Under the pieces are notes generated by a model that saw only the letters and a program-made list of their open reading frames with translations, was not told where the DNA came from and did no database searches. A stretch of 64,000 nucleotides of DNA from Notolepis coatsorum. Taxonomy: Eukaryota > Chordata > Actinopteri > Aulopiformes > Paralepididae. Positions 1 through 18,842 of this stretch are shown here, one piece after another; the first letter of the stretch is position 1, and the number at the start of each line of letters is the position of its first letter. The translations under genes were made by a program, and so were the position numbers. The stretch is from assembly GCA_963971535.1 (NCBI GenBank), contig OZ020586.1, forward strand, positions 72,117,134 to 72,181,133, read 5' to 3'.

Positions 1-825
1 GTGAGGAAAAAAGGCGATTATAAGGATATGAGAAAAAAGATTATAAAAGTTCATACAAGTAAAACAATTTATAACATTAAAATGGGCATTGATAAAAGGA
101 CAATAGAAACAATACAAATAGATTTAAAAGTTAGTTAAAACAATTACAGGGAGTACCAGGAAGGTTTAAAAGACATGGCCGTGAACTGACCATAGGGCAG
201 CAGAGAATTGATCTTCAGCTTAAAGGTATAATGAGTAGAATTATCCATAAAATACAATGTATAGACATATACACATAGTACCTCATAATCATCATTACAA
301 ACATAATCCCTCTCAATCTCACTACAGGTGTATGGAGGTGTGTGTTTAGCTGCAGAGACCCCTCCCTTTACCTGGATTTTCATTCTTTCTATTTTGCTGT
401 TCTGGATGTCTCTGGGTGTCATGCGTGATGTATCCCCTTCCTACTTGGCATTTCCCCATGTGGAATGCACCGGATTGGATAAACACACTGCTAGTATGCA
501 GTCTCCGGTTCTCTGCTCCCATTTTCAAAAAGAAAATGGTGGCTTGTTCGCTTGTCAAACCATCTCTCTTTCAACCTAAAGTTGAACCTAAAATATGTTT
601 CGGACAACTTTGTTAGTGGTAAGTTTGATATGATATTGCTAGATCTTGAATGGTATTTGATCTGCAATGACTAGTTTGAAAGCCTGTCAAGTCTATATAA
701 AGCCACATTGTTTTGGTGGCGATTTAGTGGCACCTAGTGGCTGAAACGACTTATTATTGCCTTTAAACTGAAGCTCATTCCACGAAGTTGGAGCATCAGA
801 CTGTACATGTACATTTCACTACCAA
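1..825. other. Left edge, intronic sequence with no recognised gene
   Basis: This stretch lies downstream (on the minus strand) of csnk2a1 exon 4 and should be part of the following intron. The next expected exon would start with the family motif QLYQTLTDYD, and I could not find it on either strand here, so the gene continues outside the window. Open frames in the stretch look like chance or repeat-derived frames without family features. No RNA gene or complete transposon was recognised. Confidence 0.6.
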
Positions 826-1015
826 AGGGTTAACCCTTTCACTGCGACAATACAGAAGGTTAACCCTTTCACTGCCACATGACAAAGGGTTAACCCTTTC
901 ACAACCACACTACAGAAGGTTAACCCTTTCACTACCACACTACAGATGGTTAACCGTCTGTAGTGTGGTAGTGAAAGGTTAACCTTCTGTAGTGTCGTAG
1001 TGAAAGGGTTAAGCA
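826..1015. repeat. TTAACCCTTTCACT tandem array with an inversion point
   Basis: Roughly 31-bp units carry the core GGTTAACCCTTTCACT followed by a CCACACTACAGA-like spacer. Units run in one direction until about 950, where a perfect 20-bp palindrome centred on GGTTAACC occurs, and then continue as reverse complements to about 1012. The core resembles the TTAA plus CACTTT-type ends of the piggyBac-like elements further right, so the array may derive from transposon termini. It lies about 85 bp past the csnk2a1 exon 4 splice donor. Confidence 0.85.
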
Positions 1016-1097
1016 TAAGCCAATAGCCAAGTGTGACAAATGCGCTTACCTCCCAACGCAGCTTATTATACAATAGAGAGAATAATGTTTTAATTAC

Positions 1098-9184
<8,087 letters not shown>

Positions 9185-9199
9185 GGTGATGGAAAACTA

Positions 9200-9860
9200 C
9201 TGGGCCTGGGAGGTGGGAGGGGGAAGAGAGGGAGAGAGAAATAGGGAGACAGACAGACAAGACATTTATTTAGTAAAAGCCGGCCCCCAGACTGCGACCA
9301 ATTTGGTCACATTTGCCACCGTAAATCTGTCCAGTGCTACTAAAAATATGTATTGGTCATGGCGTTGCGACTTTACTTTCATTGCGACTTGACTTTCGTT
9401 GTTGTGTGTTTAGTTTAAAAAAATGTATTATCATTATTCAAATATTAAAGTCAGACTTGGTCAAACAGTTGGCAGATTATTTATTATCCTCCTTTGAACT
9501 GCCCAGAGTCCACTGGCGCCGTGTCTTTCTGTCTCTCGAGCGCAAAGCAGCACCTAGAGCATTCAGGCTGGAGATCATCATTCATTGCCCGTCATGAACA
9601 CTGTGTCATGATTCACGAAACAATGTAAAATAATGAAGCGTATCAACTTGAATACGAAAAAGGTTAGACCAGACCCAGCAGAAACAGATTCCGACCCAGA
9701 ACAACCGTCATACATGGCTATGGTCTGACAAAACACCAAACAACATGTACTATGGTATGTAGGGATGCCCCGATCGATCGGCCACCGATCGTTATCGGCC
9801 GATACTCAGTATAAATATGCAATCTGTGAATTCCGATAATTAGTCATATTCGCTGTCTGT
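9200..9860. other. Spacer upstream of csnk2a1 exon 1
   Basis: No gene was recognised. It holds a partial 32-bp unit (9722-9752) shared with the minisatellite at 17950, followed by a short piece with TAGGGATGCCCCGATCG, which looks like one end of an hAT-type element, truncated at the BEL LTR junction. Confidence 0.45.
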
Positions 9861-10270
9861 CACGTGGCGTCGCGGGGAGGCTTTACGTCTGTGACTCTAT
9901 TGGAGGGTAAGAAACTGGACTGAAAAGAAAGTCCTACTTTAGTAGCGCAGTATATATACGCACTATGAACAAATAGTCCCATTAGTGGTGCGGTAGCCAG
10001 ATTCCTACGCGGAACTAGGACTTGTTCGTACATGTGGAGCGGTACGTTTGAACTGGGTCTGAGGGGTATGGCAGCCTGGCACCAAGGTCTCGACCAATAG
10101 TAGAATGGAGACTATTATGGGATGTTCAGTAGGCTAGAATGGATATTCAATGCATATTGTACAAGGAATATACAAGGGATATCAGGGAATATTAGAGAAT
10201 ATACAAATACAATTAAATATATATATATAAATAAATATATATATTCGGTTTAATCTGGCCCTTCACAACA
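9861..10270 (-). repeat. 3' LTR of BEL element 1, truncated
   Basis: It matches positions 17540-17949 of the 5' LTR base for base apart from one difference. The part corresponding to 16514-17539 is missing and is replaced by an unrelated piece with an hAT-like end. The inner boundary is next to a purine-rich tract (reverse complement of GCCACCCCCT at 10271) that fits a polypurine tract. Confidence 0.9.
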
Positions 10271-10379
10271 GCCACCCCCTGAATAGGTCCCAGACCTAAT
10301 CAGTTAAACAGAGACAGATTAATCGCGTTGTCTATTTACACATAAGGGTTTGCTGTAGGGGTCAGTCAACTTCACAAAG

Positions 10380-13300
10380 TCATAGGGTTGTAGGGTCATG
10401 GTCATCATCGATTGTGTCTGGGAGTCGAGGCAGTTCTATGAGCCTTGCCACGGGACGGGTGTAAGTGCGACCCTGGACGAGCACTTCAGCTGCTCGGACC
10501 TTGCCGTCGGCACCGGTGATCACTTTGCTTACGCGGCCGGCCGGCCACATAGCTCTGGGCAGTGATTGATCAATAATCATGACGACTGTTCCTTCTGTCA
10601 AATTGTCTCTCTCCTTTACCCACTTCTGGCGGGTCTGTAGAGACGGTAGGTAGTGCAGTAGGAAACTGTTCCAAAACTTGTCGGCTAATACTTGGCTGTA
10701 CCTCCACATTCGTCGGCCGTTCGCTTCTTCAGGCCGGTACATTGTCTGGGGTAATGCAGGATCTAGCCGCCCCATCAGGAGTGTGTTGGGGGTAACTGGG
10801 TCGATATCCGCCACATCACTGGAGACATATCCGAGGGGCTTCGAGTTAAGTACTCCCTCAATCTCCGTGAGGACTGTCATTAGGACTTCTTCCGCCACAG
10901 TCTGGGCCCCAAGTACTGCGTACAGGGCTGTCTTTATGGAGCGCACTTCTCGTTCCCAAGTGCCACCGAAGTGGGGTGCGTTTGGGGGGTTGAATTGGAA
11001 ATCAACCTGTGCTGGAGCGAGGTGGGTCTTAAGTTCTGGGCCCATAGCTTGGAAGATCTCTCTCAGCTCTCTTTCGCCGCCTTTGAAGTTTGTCCCATGA
11101 TCGGACAATAGGGTAGACGGTCTTCCTTTCCGTGATGTGAATCTTCGGAAGGCCATAAGGAATGAGTCTGTGCTCATGGTCGGGAGAAGCTCGATGTGTA
11201 TCGCTCTGGTGGTCATGCATTTGAATACAATACCCCACCGCTTCTCGGTTCCTCTTCCTTTCTTTATGTGCAGCGGGCCAAAGCAGTCCATACCCGTTGA
11301 GTGGAATGGCTTGTCACCGATTCGGAGGCGACATGGAGGAAGGTCAGCCATCCTTGGTATGCTGGGCTGCGCGCGCCACTTGCGGCAGTCTAGACATGTT
11401 CGCTGGAAGCGTCGTACCGCCTCTCTTCCTTGTAGGATCCAGTAACGACGTCTGATTTCCGCGAAGACTCTTTCTGCTCCTGCGTGATGTACATCCTCAT
11501 CGTATTTCTTTATAATCAGCTCTGTGACCTTGTGTCGGCTGTTCAATACGATCGGGTATTTAATGTCATCCGGTAGATTGGGGGCTCTGCGTAGGCGACC
11601 ACCCACTCTGATGAGGGTATGAGCGTCGCTCTCGGGGGCCAGGTGAATTAATCTGCTGTCGGATGGGACGGGCTTTCCTCCCTGTAGACAGGCCAATTCA
11701 TCGGGGAACGAGTCTCTCTGGGCTCGCTGCAGTAGAAGCAATTCTGCTTCCTCGTAGTTAGCTGCTGACATATCAGCGGGGGACTTGCACTCCGGGTGGT
11801 ACCGCAGGAATGTTCTTTGTTGTGCACTCTCTATGGACGTGCAATCGTCTATGTTAGGGTCGGTGGAGGCTACGGTGCTCAATCCACAGAACACAGACTT
11901 CTTATTTTCCACCTCCTCTGGACTTGCTTCCCTCGGGATAGGCATGGGCCACTGTCCTTCCGGGAGTCTTAGGAATGCGGGGCCGTCACTGTAGACATTG
12001 CGACGGGTGAGGTCATCCAGGGGCATCCCCCGGGTGATGACGTCAGCTGGGTTCTGTTTTGTATCAACGTAGCGCCACTCTGTTTCTCCGGTTAACTCTT
12101 CGGTTAAGTCTTGAATCTCGGTGACTCTGACTCCCACGAAGACTTTGTACTTGCATGAGTCCGATTTGATCCAGGCGAGTACCGTCGTGGAATCTGACCA
12201 CAGGATTGTTCTAGACACCGGTATGGTGAGCTCACGTTGGATGAGCGTGGCTAGGTGCGCTCCGGCTAGGGCTGCGCAGAGCTCTAGACGTGGGATAGAT
12301 TGTTGCTTGCGTGGGGCTATTCTCGAGCGGGCGAGGACAAATGCTGTGTAGATCTCTCCCCCCTGGTCTTGGGCCCGCAAGTAGGCTACTGATCCGTATG
12401 CGACCTCTGAGGCGTCACTGAAGACGTGTAAGTCCATTTTACATGTCTCTGGCCTCACCGTGGGTGGGAAGTAGCTTCGGCGCATATTAACGCCTGGGAG
12501 TGAGTGGAGCTCCATCTCCCACTCTCTCCAGGTGGATGCAAGGTGTGCGGGAATGGGGTCGTCCCAGCCCTGGTCCTTGTCCCACAATGCTCGTACAATC
12601 ATTTTTGCCCTGGTGGTGTACGGTAGAATACATCCTAGCGGGTCATATTGTCGGGCGAGTGTTGTGTACACACTCCGTCTGGTGGTCGGCGCCGCCGCCG
12701 GCCTTCCCTGCTCCGTAGTCAGGGGCTTGTGTCTGTAGTGAAGCGAATCTGTTTTGAATCGCCACACCAATCCCAGGGTCATCTCCTGGGCTTCTCCCGG
12801 GATTGTAGCCATCCAGGTCTCGCTGCTGGCTGCCTTGTCCTCGGAGGAGAGGCTGCGCAGTACTTGCGGATCGCTGCTGGCCCACTGCCTGAGATCAAAG
12901 CCGCCTTTGATCAATGAGGCGCGGAGTTTAATCAGGAGAGCCTCGGCTCCTTCCTGGGTTGAAAGGCTTTGTAGACAGTTGTCTACGTAGAAGCTGTTCT
13001 TTACGCTGTGTCGGACCTCTTCGTCCGCTGCTGGGTCCTCTGCTACATGTTTCTGTAGTGCAAATGTCGCACAGCAGGGGCTGCACGTCGTTCCGAAGGG
13101 GAGGACTTCCCATTGGTAGATGGCTGGGTGCTCATCTCCTGGCTTCTCTCTCCATAGGAACCGTAACAGGGGCTTGTCCGCCTCTACTAATCTCACCTGC
13201 AGGAACATTCCTTTAATGTCCCCGCTGATGGCCACCTTTTCCTGGCGGAAGCGGAGTAGAACGCCGAGTAGGGAGGGGCCGAGTGTGGGACCGGGCAGTA

Positions 13301-16300
13301 ACTCTTTATTCAGATTTTGGGATCCGATCTGGTAGCTGCAGTTAAATACTATGCGGTCTTTACCGTTGTGATGGACCTTGTGGTGGGGCACGTACCACGA
13401 TTCAGTGGTCTGGTCAGCCTCTTTAATGTCCATCTTTGTGACGTGTCCCGCTGTGATGAGCTTCTCAATCTCAGCGCGGTATACACTCTCTTGGGCGGGG
13501 TTCTTGGCTAAGCGCCGCTCCGTGTTCAGCAGGTACCGTTCTGTGGCGTCTGTCTTGGCGTGGAAAGTAGGCATTCCTTCTCGCCGCAGGAGTGGCGTGG
13601 CGTATCTCAACACGCCGTTGACCGGGACTCTCTTGGTCCCTGTCTCGAGGAGGTGAATTGCGTAAATGTCATCTTTAGAGCGAATGTCTTTCTTTCCGTT
13701 CTTAAAGGGCATTTGTTCCAAGGTCCATAGCCGCTCTACGTGTTGCAGGAGTGCGGTTTCTCCCTCTGTGACTCGGGAGTGGAGACATCTAGTGGCTGTA
13801 CTTCGGTTGAGAGATTTGGCGAGCGGGCCTTGGAGAGTCCATCCCAAACGGGTCTCGACTGCTGCAGGACAGCCTCGGGGTCCGGTATGAACCCGGTCTA
13901 TCGGGACAATGAGGTCTGCATGGTCGGAGCCTATCAACAGGGTCGGCATAGCATTGTCTATGAGCGGGATCGGTAACTTGCGCAGATGTGCATATTTCTC
14001 CATCAGCTTGGCGACGGGGTATGTGTACCGCGACAGTCCTATTTCTTGGCTGGTGAAAGCGTCTGCAATCTGGTACCGTCGCTCAGACTGGCCGCTTGCT
14101 GCGATAGAGAATGAGACATTCTCGCCCTTTATCGTCTTCAAATCTCGTCTTATTGTCCGAATTGTCATTTGGGTTTCGCTTCCCCGCAGCCCTAGCTGGG
14201 CCGCAGCGGAGGCGAGCAGCAGGGTCTTCTCTGACCCGTCATCGAGGACGGCGTAAGTGTCCAGGACTTTATTCTGGTAGCTTAGTGTCACACGCACTAC
14301 TTTTAGGAGTACTCGGGCTCCACTGCTGCTGGCGGGATCGATGTACATGACGCTCGCTTTGCGGCTGGATGGTGCAGGTGAAGGGCGCCGTCTGTTACTG
14401 TCATGAAGTATGTCCAGATGGGCTCCATCGCACTTGGTGCACCTTTTCTTTAAGCGGCATTCGGCTGCCATGTGTGAGCGCGCACAGCGAAAACAGCGCT
14501 TGTTGGACTTTATCCATTGACCTGCTTCCTCCGCGTTCAGCTTGGGGAAGGAGTCACATTGCGCTAGCCAGTGTTCTTTCTCACAGTAGGGGCACACTAT
14601 CTTCCACTTCTCCGTTCTGGAGGGGGTACTGTGGCTCCTGCTGCTCGGTACTGACTCCGATTGGTGCATCACAGTCACCGATCTTCTTCCATCATTTAGT
14701 CGTCTGGTTCCTTCTCTGGAGCCAGGGGTGCTCCGTCCGAATGTATCTAGCCGTAGGCTGCTGACTTCTCTCGCCAGGAAGTCTGCTAGATCGAGGAGGT
14801 TCGGTTCAGGGCCATTCGGGTCTCTGTGGTCCCTCTGCCGCCTAAAGCGCTCCTGACGAGCGGGCGGCAGCTTCTCCAGGATCCTTTCCACATTTGAGTT
14901 GGCGTAAAGTTCATGCCTCCCCTTCTCTCTTTGCGCTCCCAACATCCCTACCAGGGACTGCACTCTGATGGACAGGTCGTCCAGTGCTCGATTGTCTATT
15001 GCTGGGGGTAAGCGGTCGATGTGTCGGATCTCCTGGATCACGTAATCCCATATGCGCCCATACCTCTGGTCCAATGCTACCAGCGCTGCTGTGTATGGGG
15101 TGGTGGAAGTCGCGTAGGCGAGCGCTATATTATGTGCGCGGGGTACCTTTAAGTGCTTCAGTAGGATGGCGTATTTGTGGCGTTCATCCAATACATCCAC
15201 CAACATGGTCTCCAGACACATGCGGAGTTCTGTATACTGGGCCCGGTTCTCTTGGGTGAAGTCGGGTACCATAGGCGTGCCAATGTATGACGCTGACTGT
15301 GGATACATCGGCGAGCGTTGGGGGAGAGGCCTCCTAGGCGAGTCTCCTCCCGCTCCTTGGTATGGGCTGGTACCGGCAGTGTACCATGGCCCGCTTGTCC
15401 AGGTGCTGTTCCTCGGTGCGGGTCGTGCGTCGTGCTCACCCGGGTATAGAGTCGGGGGTCTGTAGCGCAGCTCCGCGGGAGTATAGCCTGGGCTGTACCG
15501 GACCTCCTGGTCCGGTAGAGTACTGTGCTGTCTTCGGGCGTGGTTCTCCTCCTCTTCCTCTTCGTCTTCAGTTAGGTCATCCAGTGCTTGTAGTCTCTGG
15601 TTTAGCCTCTCCACAGGATATGCTGCTCCTTCCCGGTTGCTAGGTCTCGCTTGGACCGGTGGGGGGAGGTGGTCTGTGGGGGGTATAGACCTCGTCTGTT
15701 GGTCAAGTTCAGGGTTGTTTACTCGGCTAGGGGATGCCGCCCTGGAGGTGTGTCTAGACGAGTTCCTGGAGCCTCTGGCGGAGGGAGAGGGTGTTGTCCG
15801 TTTGATCAGCTGTTCTATTAGTTGCGACTGCTGTCTGTCGCGCGCTGCGTCCCGTTGAGCACCGGCTCGTTCTCGGGCCACATTCTCTTCCATCTGAATG
15901 CGTCTTATTTCTAGACGTATCTGCTCGTGTTCGCTTCGCTGCTGGATCTGCAGTCGGTCGCGTTCAGCAGCGGCGTTCAGGCTGATGAGGAAGGCCTGCT
16001 GTAGGGTCCTCTCTGCCTCGCTGGGAGAAGGCGGTTGTATAGGGGAGCCTTCCCTCGGGGTACTCCTTGCGGAGCCTTGGAGCTCTATCTCCACGGTGCT
16101 CTCCCCGTCTTCTTCCGTGCCGAGTTCTCTCTCGGTAGCGTTGTATTCCTCCCGGGACTCATCGGGGACTACTTCTTCAGTACTGGCGGGGTGTGAAGTC
16201 ATGTCTGGTTCCCACTGGTCCCCACCGTGAACTTGGTCAGTTACATTAGAGCCCGTAGGGGCCTCTATGGTCGGGGTAGTCTGGGCGTTGGGGTTAGACA

Positions 16301-16469
16301 TACTTTTACTTTCTAGTTTTACCGCGTTTACTGTTAGTAGAAGACTAGGTTGTTGACTGACAGCGTAAGCCTCTAAGTACTGAGGGAGCCGTCGTTCGCG
16401 CTGCGGGCGTTGGTTAGGAGGATCGTTTCGTGGAGTGTTCATCATAGGCCATTTCAATATTAATAACAC
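10380..16469 (-). CDS. BEL/Pao Gag-Pol polyprotein, element 1
   Basis: A single 2029-residue frame encodes the whole retrotransposon polyprotein for reverse transcription and integration. In order: a charged coiled-coil Gag with ERDRLQIQQRSEHEQ-type heptads near 165-215; Cys-rich knuckles CPYCEKEHW to KRCTKCDGAH at about 622-690; an aspartic protease centre VLDDGSEKTLL near 741; reverse transcriptase with FGTTCSPCCATF and YVDN (in place of YVDD) near 1160; RNase H beginning HVFSDASEVAYGS near 1353; integrase HHCC at about 1660-1700; DDE residues around MDCFGP (1729), LLSDHGTNFKGG (1792) and HFGGTWERE (1838); and a C-terminal DUF5641-like segment from about 1935. There is no stop or frameshift. 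The first ATG follows the primer site by only 27 bp; the MM at residues 9-10 could be used instead. Confidence 0.97.
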   Translation of the reverse strand: MLLILKWPMMNTPRNDPPNQRPQRERRLPQYLEAYAVSQQPSLLLTVNAVKLESKSMSNPNAQTTPTIEAPTGSNVTDQVHGGDQWEPDMTSHPASTEEVVPDESREEYNATERELGTEEDGESTVEIELQGSARSTPREGSPIQPPSPSEAERTLQQAFLISLNAAAERDRLQIQQRSEHEQIRLEIRRIQMEENVARERAGAQRDAARDRQQSQLIEQLIKRTTPSPSARGSRNSSRHTSRAASPSRVNNPELDQQTRSIPPTDHLPPPVQARPSNREGAAYPVERLNQRLQALDDLTEDEEEEEENHARRQHSTLPDQEVRYSPGYTPAELRYRPPTLYPGEHDARPAPRNSTWTSGPWYTAGTSPYQGAGGDSPRRPLPQRSPMYPQSASYIGTPMVPDFTQENRAQYTELRMCLETMLVDVLDERHKYAILLKHLKVPRAHNIALAYATSTTPYTAALVALDQRYGRIWDYVIQEIRHIDRLPPAIDNRALDDLSIRVQSLVGMLGAQREKGRHELYANSNVERILEKLPPARQERFRRQRDHRDPNGPEPNLLDLADFLAREVSSLRLDTFGRSTPGSREGTRRLNDGRRSVTVMHQSESVPSSRSHSTPSRTEKWKIVCPYCEKEHWLAQCDSFPKLNAEEAGQWIKSNKRCFRCARSHMAAECRLKKRCTKCDGAHLDILHDSNRRRPSPAPSSRKASVMYIDPASSSGARVLLKVVRVTLSYQNKVLDTYAVLDDGSEKTLLLASAAAQLGLRGSETQMTIRTIRRDLKTIKGENVSFSIAASGQSERRYQIADAFTSQEIGLSRYTYPVAKLMEKYAHLRKLPIPLIDNAMPTLLIGSDHADLIVPIDRVHTGPRGCPAAVETRLGWTLQGPLAKSLNRSTATRCLHSRVTEGETALLQHVERLWTLEQMPFKNGKKDIRSKDDIYAIHLLETGTKRVPVNGVLRYATPLLRREGMPTFHAKTDATERYLLNTERRLAKNPAQESVYRAEIEKLITAGHVTKMDIKEADQTTESWYVPHHKVHHNGKDRIVFNCSYQIGSQNLNKELLPGPTLGPSLLGVLLRFRQEKVAISGDIKGMFLQVRLVEADKPLLRFLWREKPGDEHPAIYQWEVLPFGTTCSPCCATFALQKHVAEDPAADEEVRHSVKNSFYVDNCLQSLSTQEGAEALLIKLRASLIKGGFDLRQWASSDPQVLRSLSSEDKAASSETWMATIPGEAQEMTLGLVWRFKTDSLHYRHKPLTTEQGRPAAAPTTRRSVYTTLARQYDPLGCILPYTTRAKMIVRALWDKDQGWDDPIPAHLASTWREWEMELHSLPGVNMRRSYFPPTVRPETCKMDLHVFSDASEVAYGSVAYLRAQDQGGEIYTAFVLARSRIAPRKQQSIPRLELCAALAGAHLATLIQRELTIPVSRTILWSDSTTVLAWIKSDSCKYKVFVGVRVTEIQDLTEELTGETEWRYVDTKQNPADVITRGMPLDDLTRRNVYSDGPAFLRLPEGQWPMPIPREASPEEVENKKSVFCGLSTVASTDPNIDDCTSIESAQQRTFLRYHPECKSPADMSAANYEEAELLLLQRAQRDSFPDELACLQGGKPVPSDSRLIHLAPESDAHTLIRVGGRLRRAPNLPDDIKYPIVLNSRHKVTELIIKKYDEDVHHAGAERVFAEIRRRYWILQGREAVRRFQRTCLDCRKWRAQPSIPRMADLPPCRLRIGDKPFHSTGMDCFGPLHIKKGRGTEKRWGIVFKCMTTRAIHIELLPTMSTDSFLMAFRRFTSRKGRPSTLLSDHGTNFKGGERELREIFQAMGPELKTHLAPAQVDFQFNPPNAPHFGGTWEREVRSIKTALYAVLGAQTVAEEVLMTVLTEIEGVLNSKPLGYVSSDVADIDPVTPNTLLMGRLDPALPQTMYRPEEANGRRMWRYSQVLADKFWNSFLLHYLPSLQTRQKWVKERDNLTEGTVVMIIDQSLPRAMWPAGRVSKVITGADGKVRAAEVLVQGRTYTRPVARLIELPRLPDTIDDDHDPTTL

Positions 16470-16495
16470 TATATTAATATTACACTGATTACCCT

Positions 16496-16511
16496 CCGGC
16501 TCGAAGGACCA
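16496..16511 (-). promoter_or_regulatory. Primer binding site, tRNA-Tyr, BEL element 1
   Basis: Plus strand reads CCGGCTCGAAGGACCA, the 3' end of eukaryotic tRNA-Tyr including CCA, so the RNA-sense strand is complementary to that tRNA. It lies 2 bp inside the 5' LTR. Confidence 0.88.
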
Positions 16512-16513
16512 AT

Positions 16514-17949
16514 TGTAACTGAGGGGTACAATTCCCTGACTGTATTACTAGATATGATACTTACTACCACTACCTTTGTACTTAATATTCGGCCACCCAG
16601 TACACGGCATAAATATATTATCATAAACACTCTCACGTAGATGAAACGGATCCAACACAAATGTACGAAGTCGAAACAGGTCTTTATTTCTACACAGCGA
16701 TGGTGTGTAGAACAAGCACTTAATCACTTAATTACATTTATGAATTGAAATAGTATGCACTTTTATGGCAAAGAGTATTCGTCGGTATATCAATAGAGAA
16801 TGTCCAATCTCTGAAGGCGCAGGTGGTAAATATACGACCTGGAATAGTTAAGGAATAACAGCAATGATACTTTAATGATTATATACTAGATACACTAGAG
16901 GGGGTTAATCCGGTCGCTTGTAAGCCGACAGGAGTAGGAGGGGGGGGGGGGGGTAGAATCCGGCTGCCTCGTCCGGCCAAGGGTATCCCAGGTGAACCCA
17001 CTGTAGTGCCGTTCAATGCGCCGGCGATCCTTGGACCACAGATGAAAGCAGGTGGACTCTTTGTGGGCCGGCTCTCTCCGGTCCACGGGGGAGAGACGTG
17101 AAGCGACCTCGTCTTGCAGAGCGTCTCCTCACCTTGCGTCCTCTCCAGGGGGGGGGGGGTTCCAACACACGGCAGTGTCGGGGGTCTTTATCCATGGAAT
17201 AATCGAAGTATACAAAGCATAATCCGTGCCTGGGAAGGCGGGCTGTCGTCGGTAGAATAATCCGGTATACAGGTCCACTCGCTCGTCGGCTCTGGGGCTC
17301 CTCGGGTGCAGCTTCACATGGGGTCAACCACCCTGGGTAAGCAGCCAGTTCTCTGCCCGAAACGATGGGGTACTGACTACGGTAGTATTCTCACCGCACG
17401 AAGCACTATATATTAACAGACTATTATTAGCTTAATAGACTACGTCCAACTCGACGATATAGTGCCAAATATGACTATTCAAATATTAATATACACGATG
17501 TCTCAATACCGATGGTAGGCGAACTTGGCCTTACTCCCACACGTGGCGTCGCGGGGAGGCTTTACGTCTGTGACTCTATTGGAGGGTAAGAAACTGGACT
17601 GAAAAGAAAGTCCTACTTTAGTAGCGCAGTATATATACGCACTATGAACAAATAGTCCCATTAGTGGTGCGGTAGCCAGATTCCTACGCGGAACTAGGAC
17701 TTGTTCGTACATGTGGAGCGGTACGTTTGAACTGGGTCTGAGGGGTATGGCAGCCTGGCACCAAGGTCTCGACCAATAGTAGAATGGAGACTATTATGGG
17801 ATGTTCAGTAGGCTAGAATGGATATTCAATGCATATCGTACAAGGAATATACAAGGGATATCAGGGAATATTAGAGAATATACAAATACAATTAAATATA
17901 TATATATAAATAAATATATATATTCGGTTTAATCTGGCCCTTCACAACA
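16514..17949 (-). repeat. 5' LTR of BEL element 1
   Basis: Full-length 1436-bp LTR, reading TGTTGTGAAGG to CAGTTACA in the element's sense. It contains a long homopolymer run of G near 16940 and one near 17150 on the plus strand. The LTR should hold the promoter and polyadenylation signal, but I could not place the TATA box with certainty. Confidence 0.92.
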
Positions 17950-18045
17950 GTATGACAAAACACCAAACAACATGTACTATGGTATGACAAAACACCAAAC
18001 AACATGTACTATGGTATGACAAAACACCAAACAACATGTACCATT
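17950..18045. repeat. 32-bp minisatellite interrupted by BEL element 1
   Basis: About three units containing GTATGACAAAACACC and AACAACATGTACTATG. A matching unit lies left of the BEL element at 9722-9752, showing the element inserted inside the array. Confidence 0.9.
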
Positions 18046-18430
18046 AGCCTCTATAATGCATCACTGTGCCTCACTGCATCACTGAGCACAGGGCGACAGT
18101 ACAGACCGGCGAAATCTTCCTGGACACTTAGAAGAATTGTACACTTCTCACAATCTTCCTGGACACTTTACATTTTCACACTTATTACTGTACAAGTTAC
18201 TGTATATTTTTGTCTGGATAGTTGTATATTTAAGATTTTCGAATGTATATATATATACATACCAGAATGTATATCCCGGACCGGTATTTTATTCTATTCT
18301 TATTTTTTATATTATTCTATTCTTATTCTTATTTTAGTCCTATTGACTAACTAAATGATTATTGTTGTTCAATGTGAGCGATCTGTAGTGGCGAATTTCC
18401 CTCGGGATTATTAAAGGGGACATGCATTGC
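18040..18430 (+). mobile_element. Rex1/CR1-like non-LTR retrotransposon, 3' end
   Basis: It begins with coding remnant SLYNASLCLTASLSTG and ends with GAGCGATCTGTAGTGGCGAA TTTCCCTCGGG, the same 3' region found at 51980-52265. Only the 3' end is present. Confidence 0.75.
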
Positions 18431-18842
18431 TATTCCTAGCACTATTTGGGCAACTTTACACAATTCCTGTGAGTCTATTGAACACATCTGTAAGCTTTTA
18501 TAAAAAAAAAAAAAAATGCATTGTTTTATATTTCTAATCAAGTACTCAAAAGCCACATAAGCACTTTGAGTGACAGTCATACACAGAGTCTGCGACTGGC
18601 ACAGATAGCCCTTTCACACCGCCAGGGCTCCGGTTCAAGCTCCAGCTCCGTTCTGAACCCTCTGAACCTTGATGCTCTCTGGCGAATCAGCCCACGTTTA
18701 CACCCATTTAAGCAGAACCAACATTCCACCGTCTCCGTCATCAACGGGGGCGTTACTCAGGCGGAGGTAAAAATTATGCGTGGAGAAAGGCTTAGCGAGC
18801 CTCAACGCGCGAGCGCACACACAAAAGCACACACACGCACGT
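18431..18842. other. Repeat-derived spacer
   Basis: It holds part of an unclassified repeat (near 18600-18842) that resumes at 19883 after the hAT insertion. No gene was recognised. Confidence 0.4.

Larger units (their letters stand above)
9861..17949 (-). mobile_element. BEL/Pao LTR retrotransposon 1, intact coding region
   Basis: Minus-strand element with a full 5' LTR (16514-17949, 1436 bp) and a truncated 3' LTR (9861-10270, 410 bp). By eye the shared 410 bp differ at a single base, so the insertion is young. GTATG flanks the 5' LTR at 17950 and also occurs left of the truncated end near 9747-9751, consistent with a 5-bp target duplication. It interrupted a 32-bp minisatellite whose units occur on both sides. 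No envelope-like frame was seen. Confidence 0.95.

Noticed and set aside
10678-16230. Plus-strand open frames within the BEL element 1 coding region
   Set aside because: They are antisense shadows of the 2029-residue Gag-Pol frame. The same holds for the frames at 57318-61786 in element 2.
18004-18354. Open frame with hydrophobic C-terminal half as a membrane protein
   Set aside because: It is the translated 3' region of a Rex1/CR1-like LINE; the hydrophobic part is AT-rich untranslated sequence.
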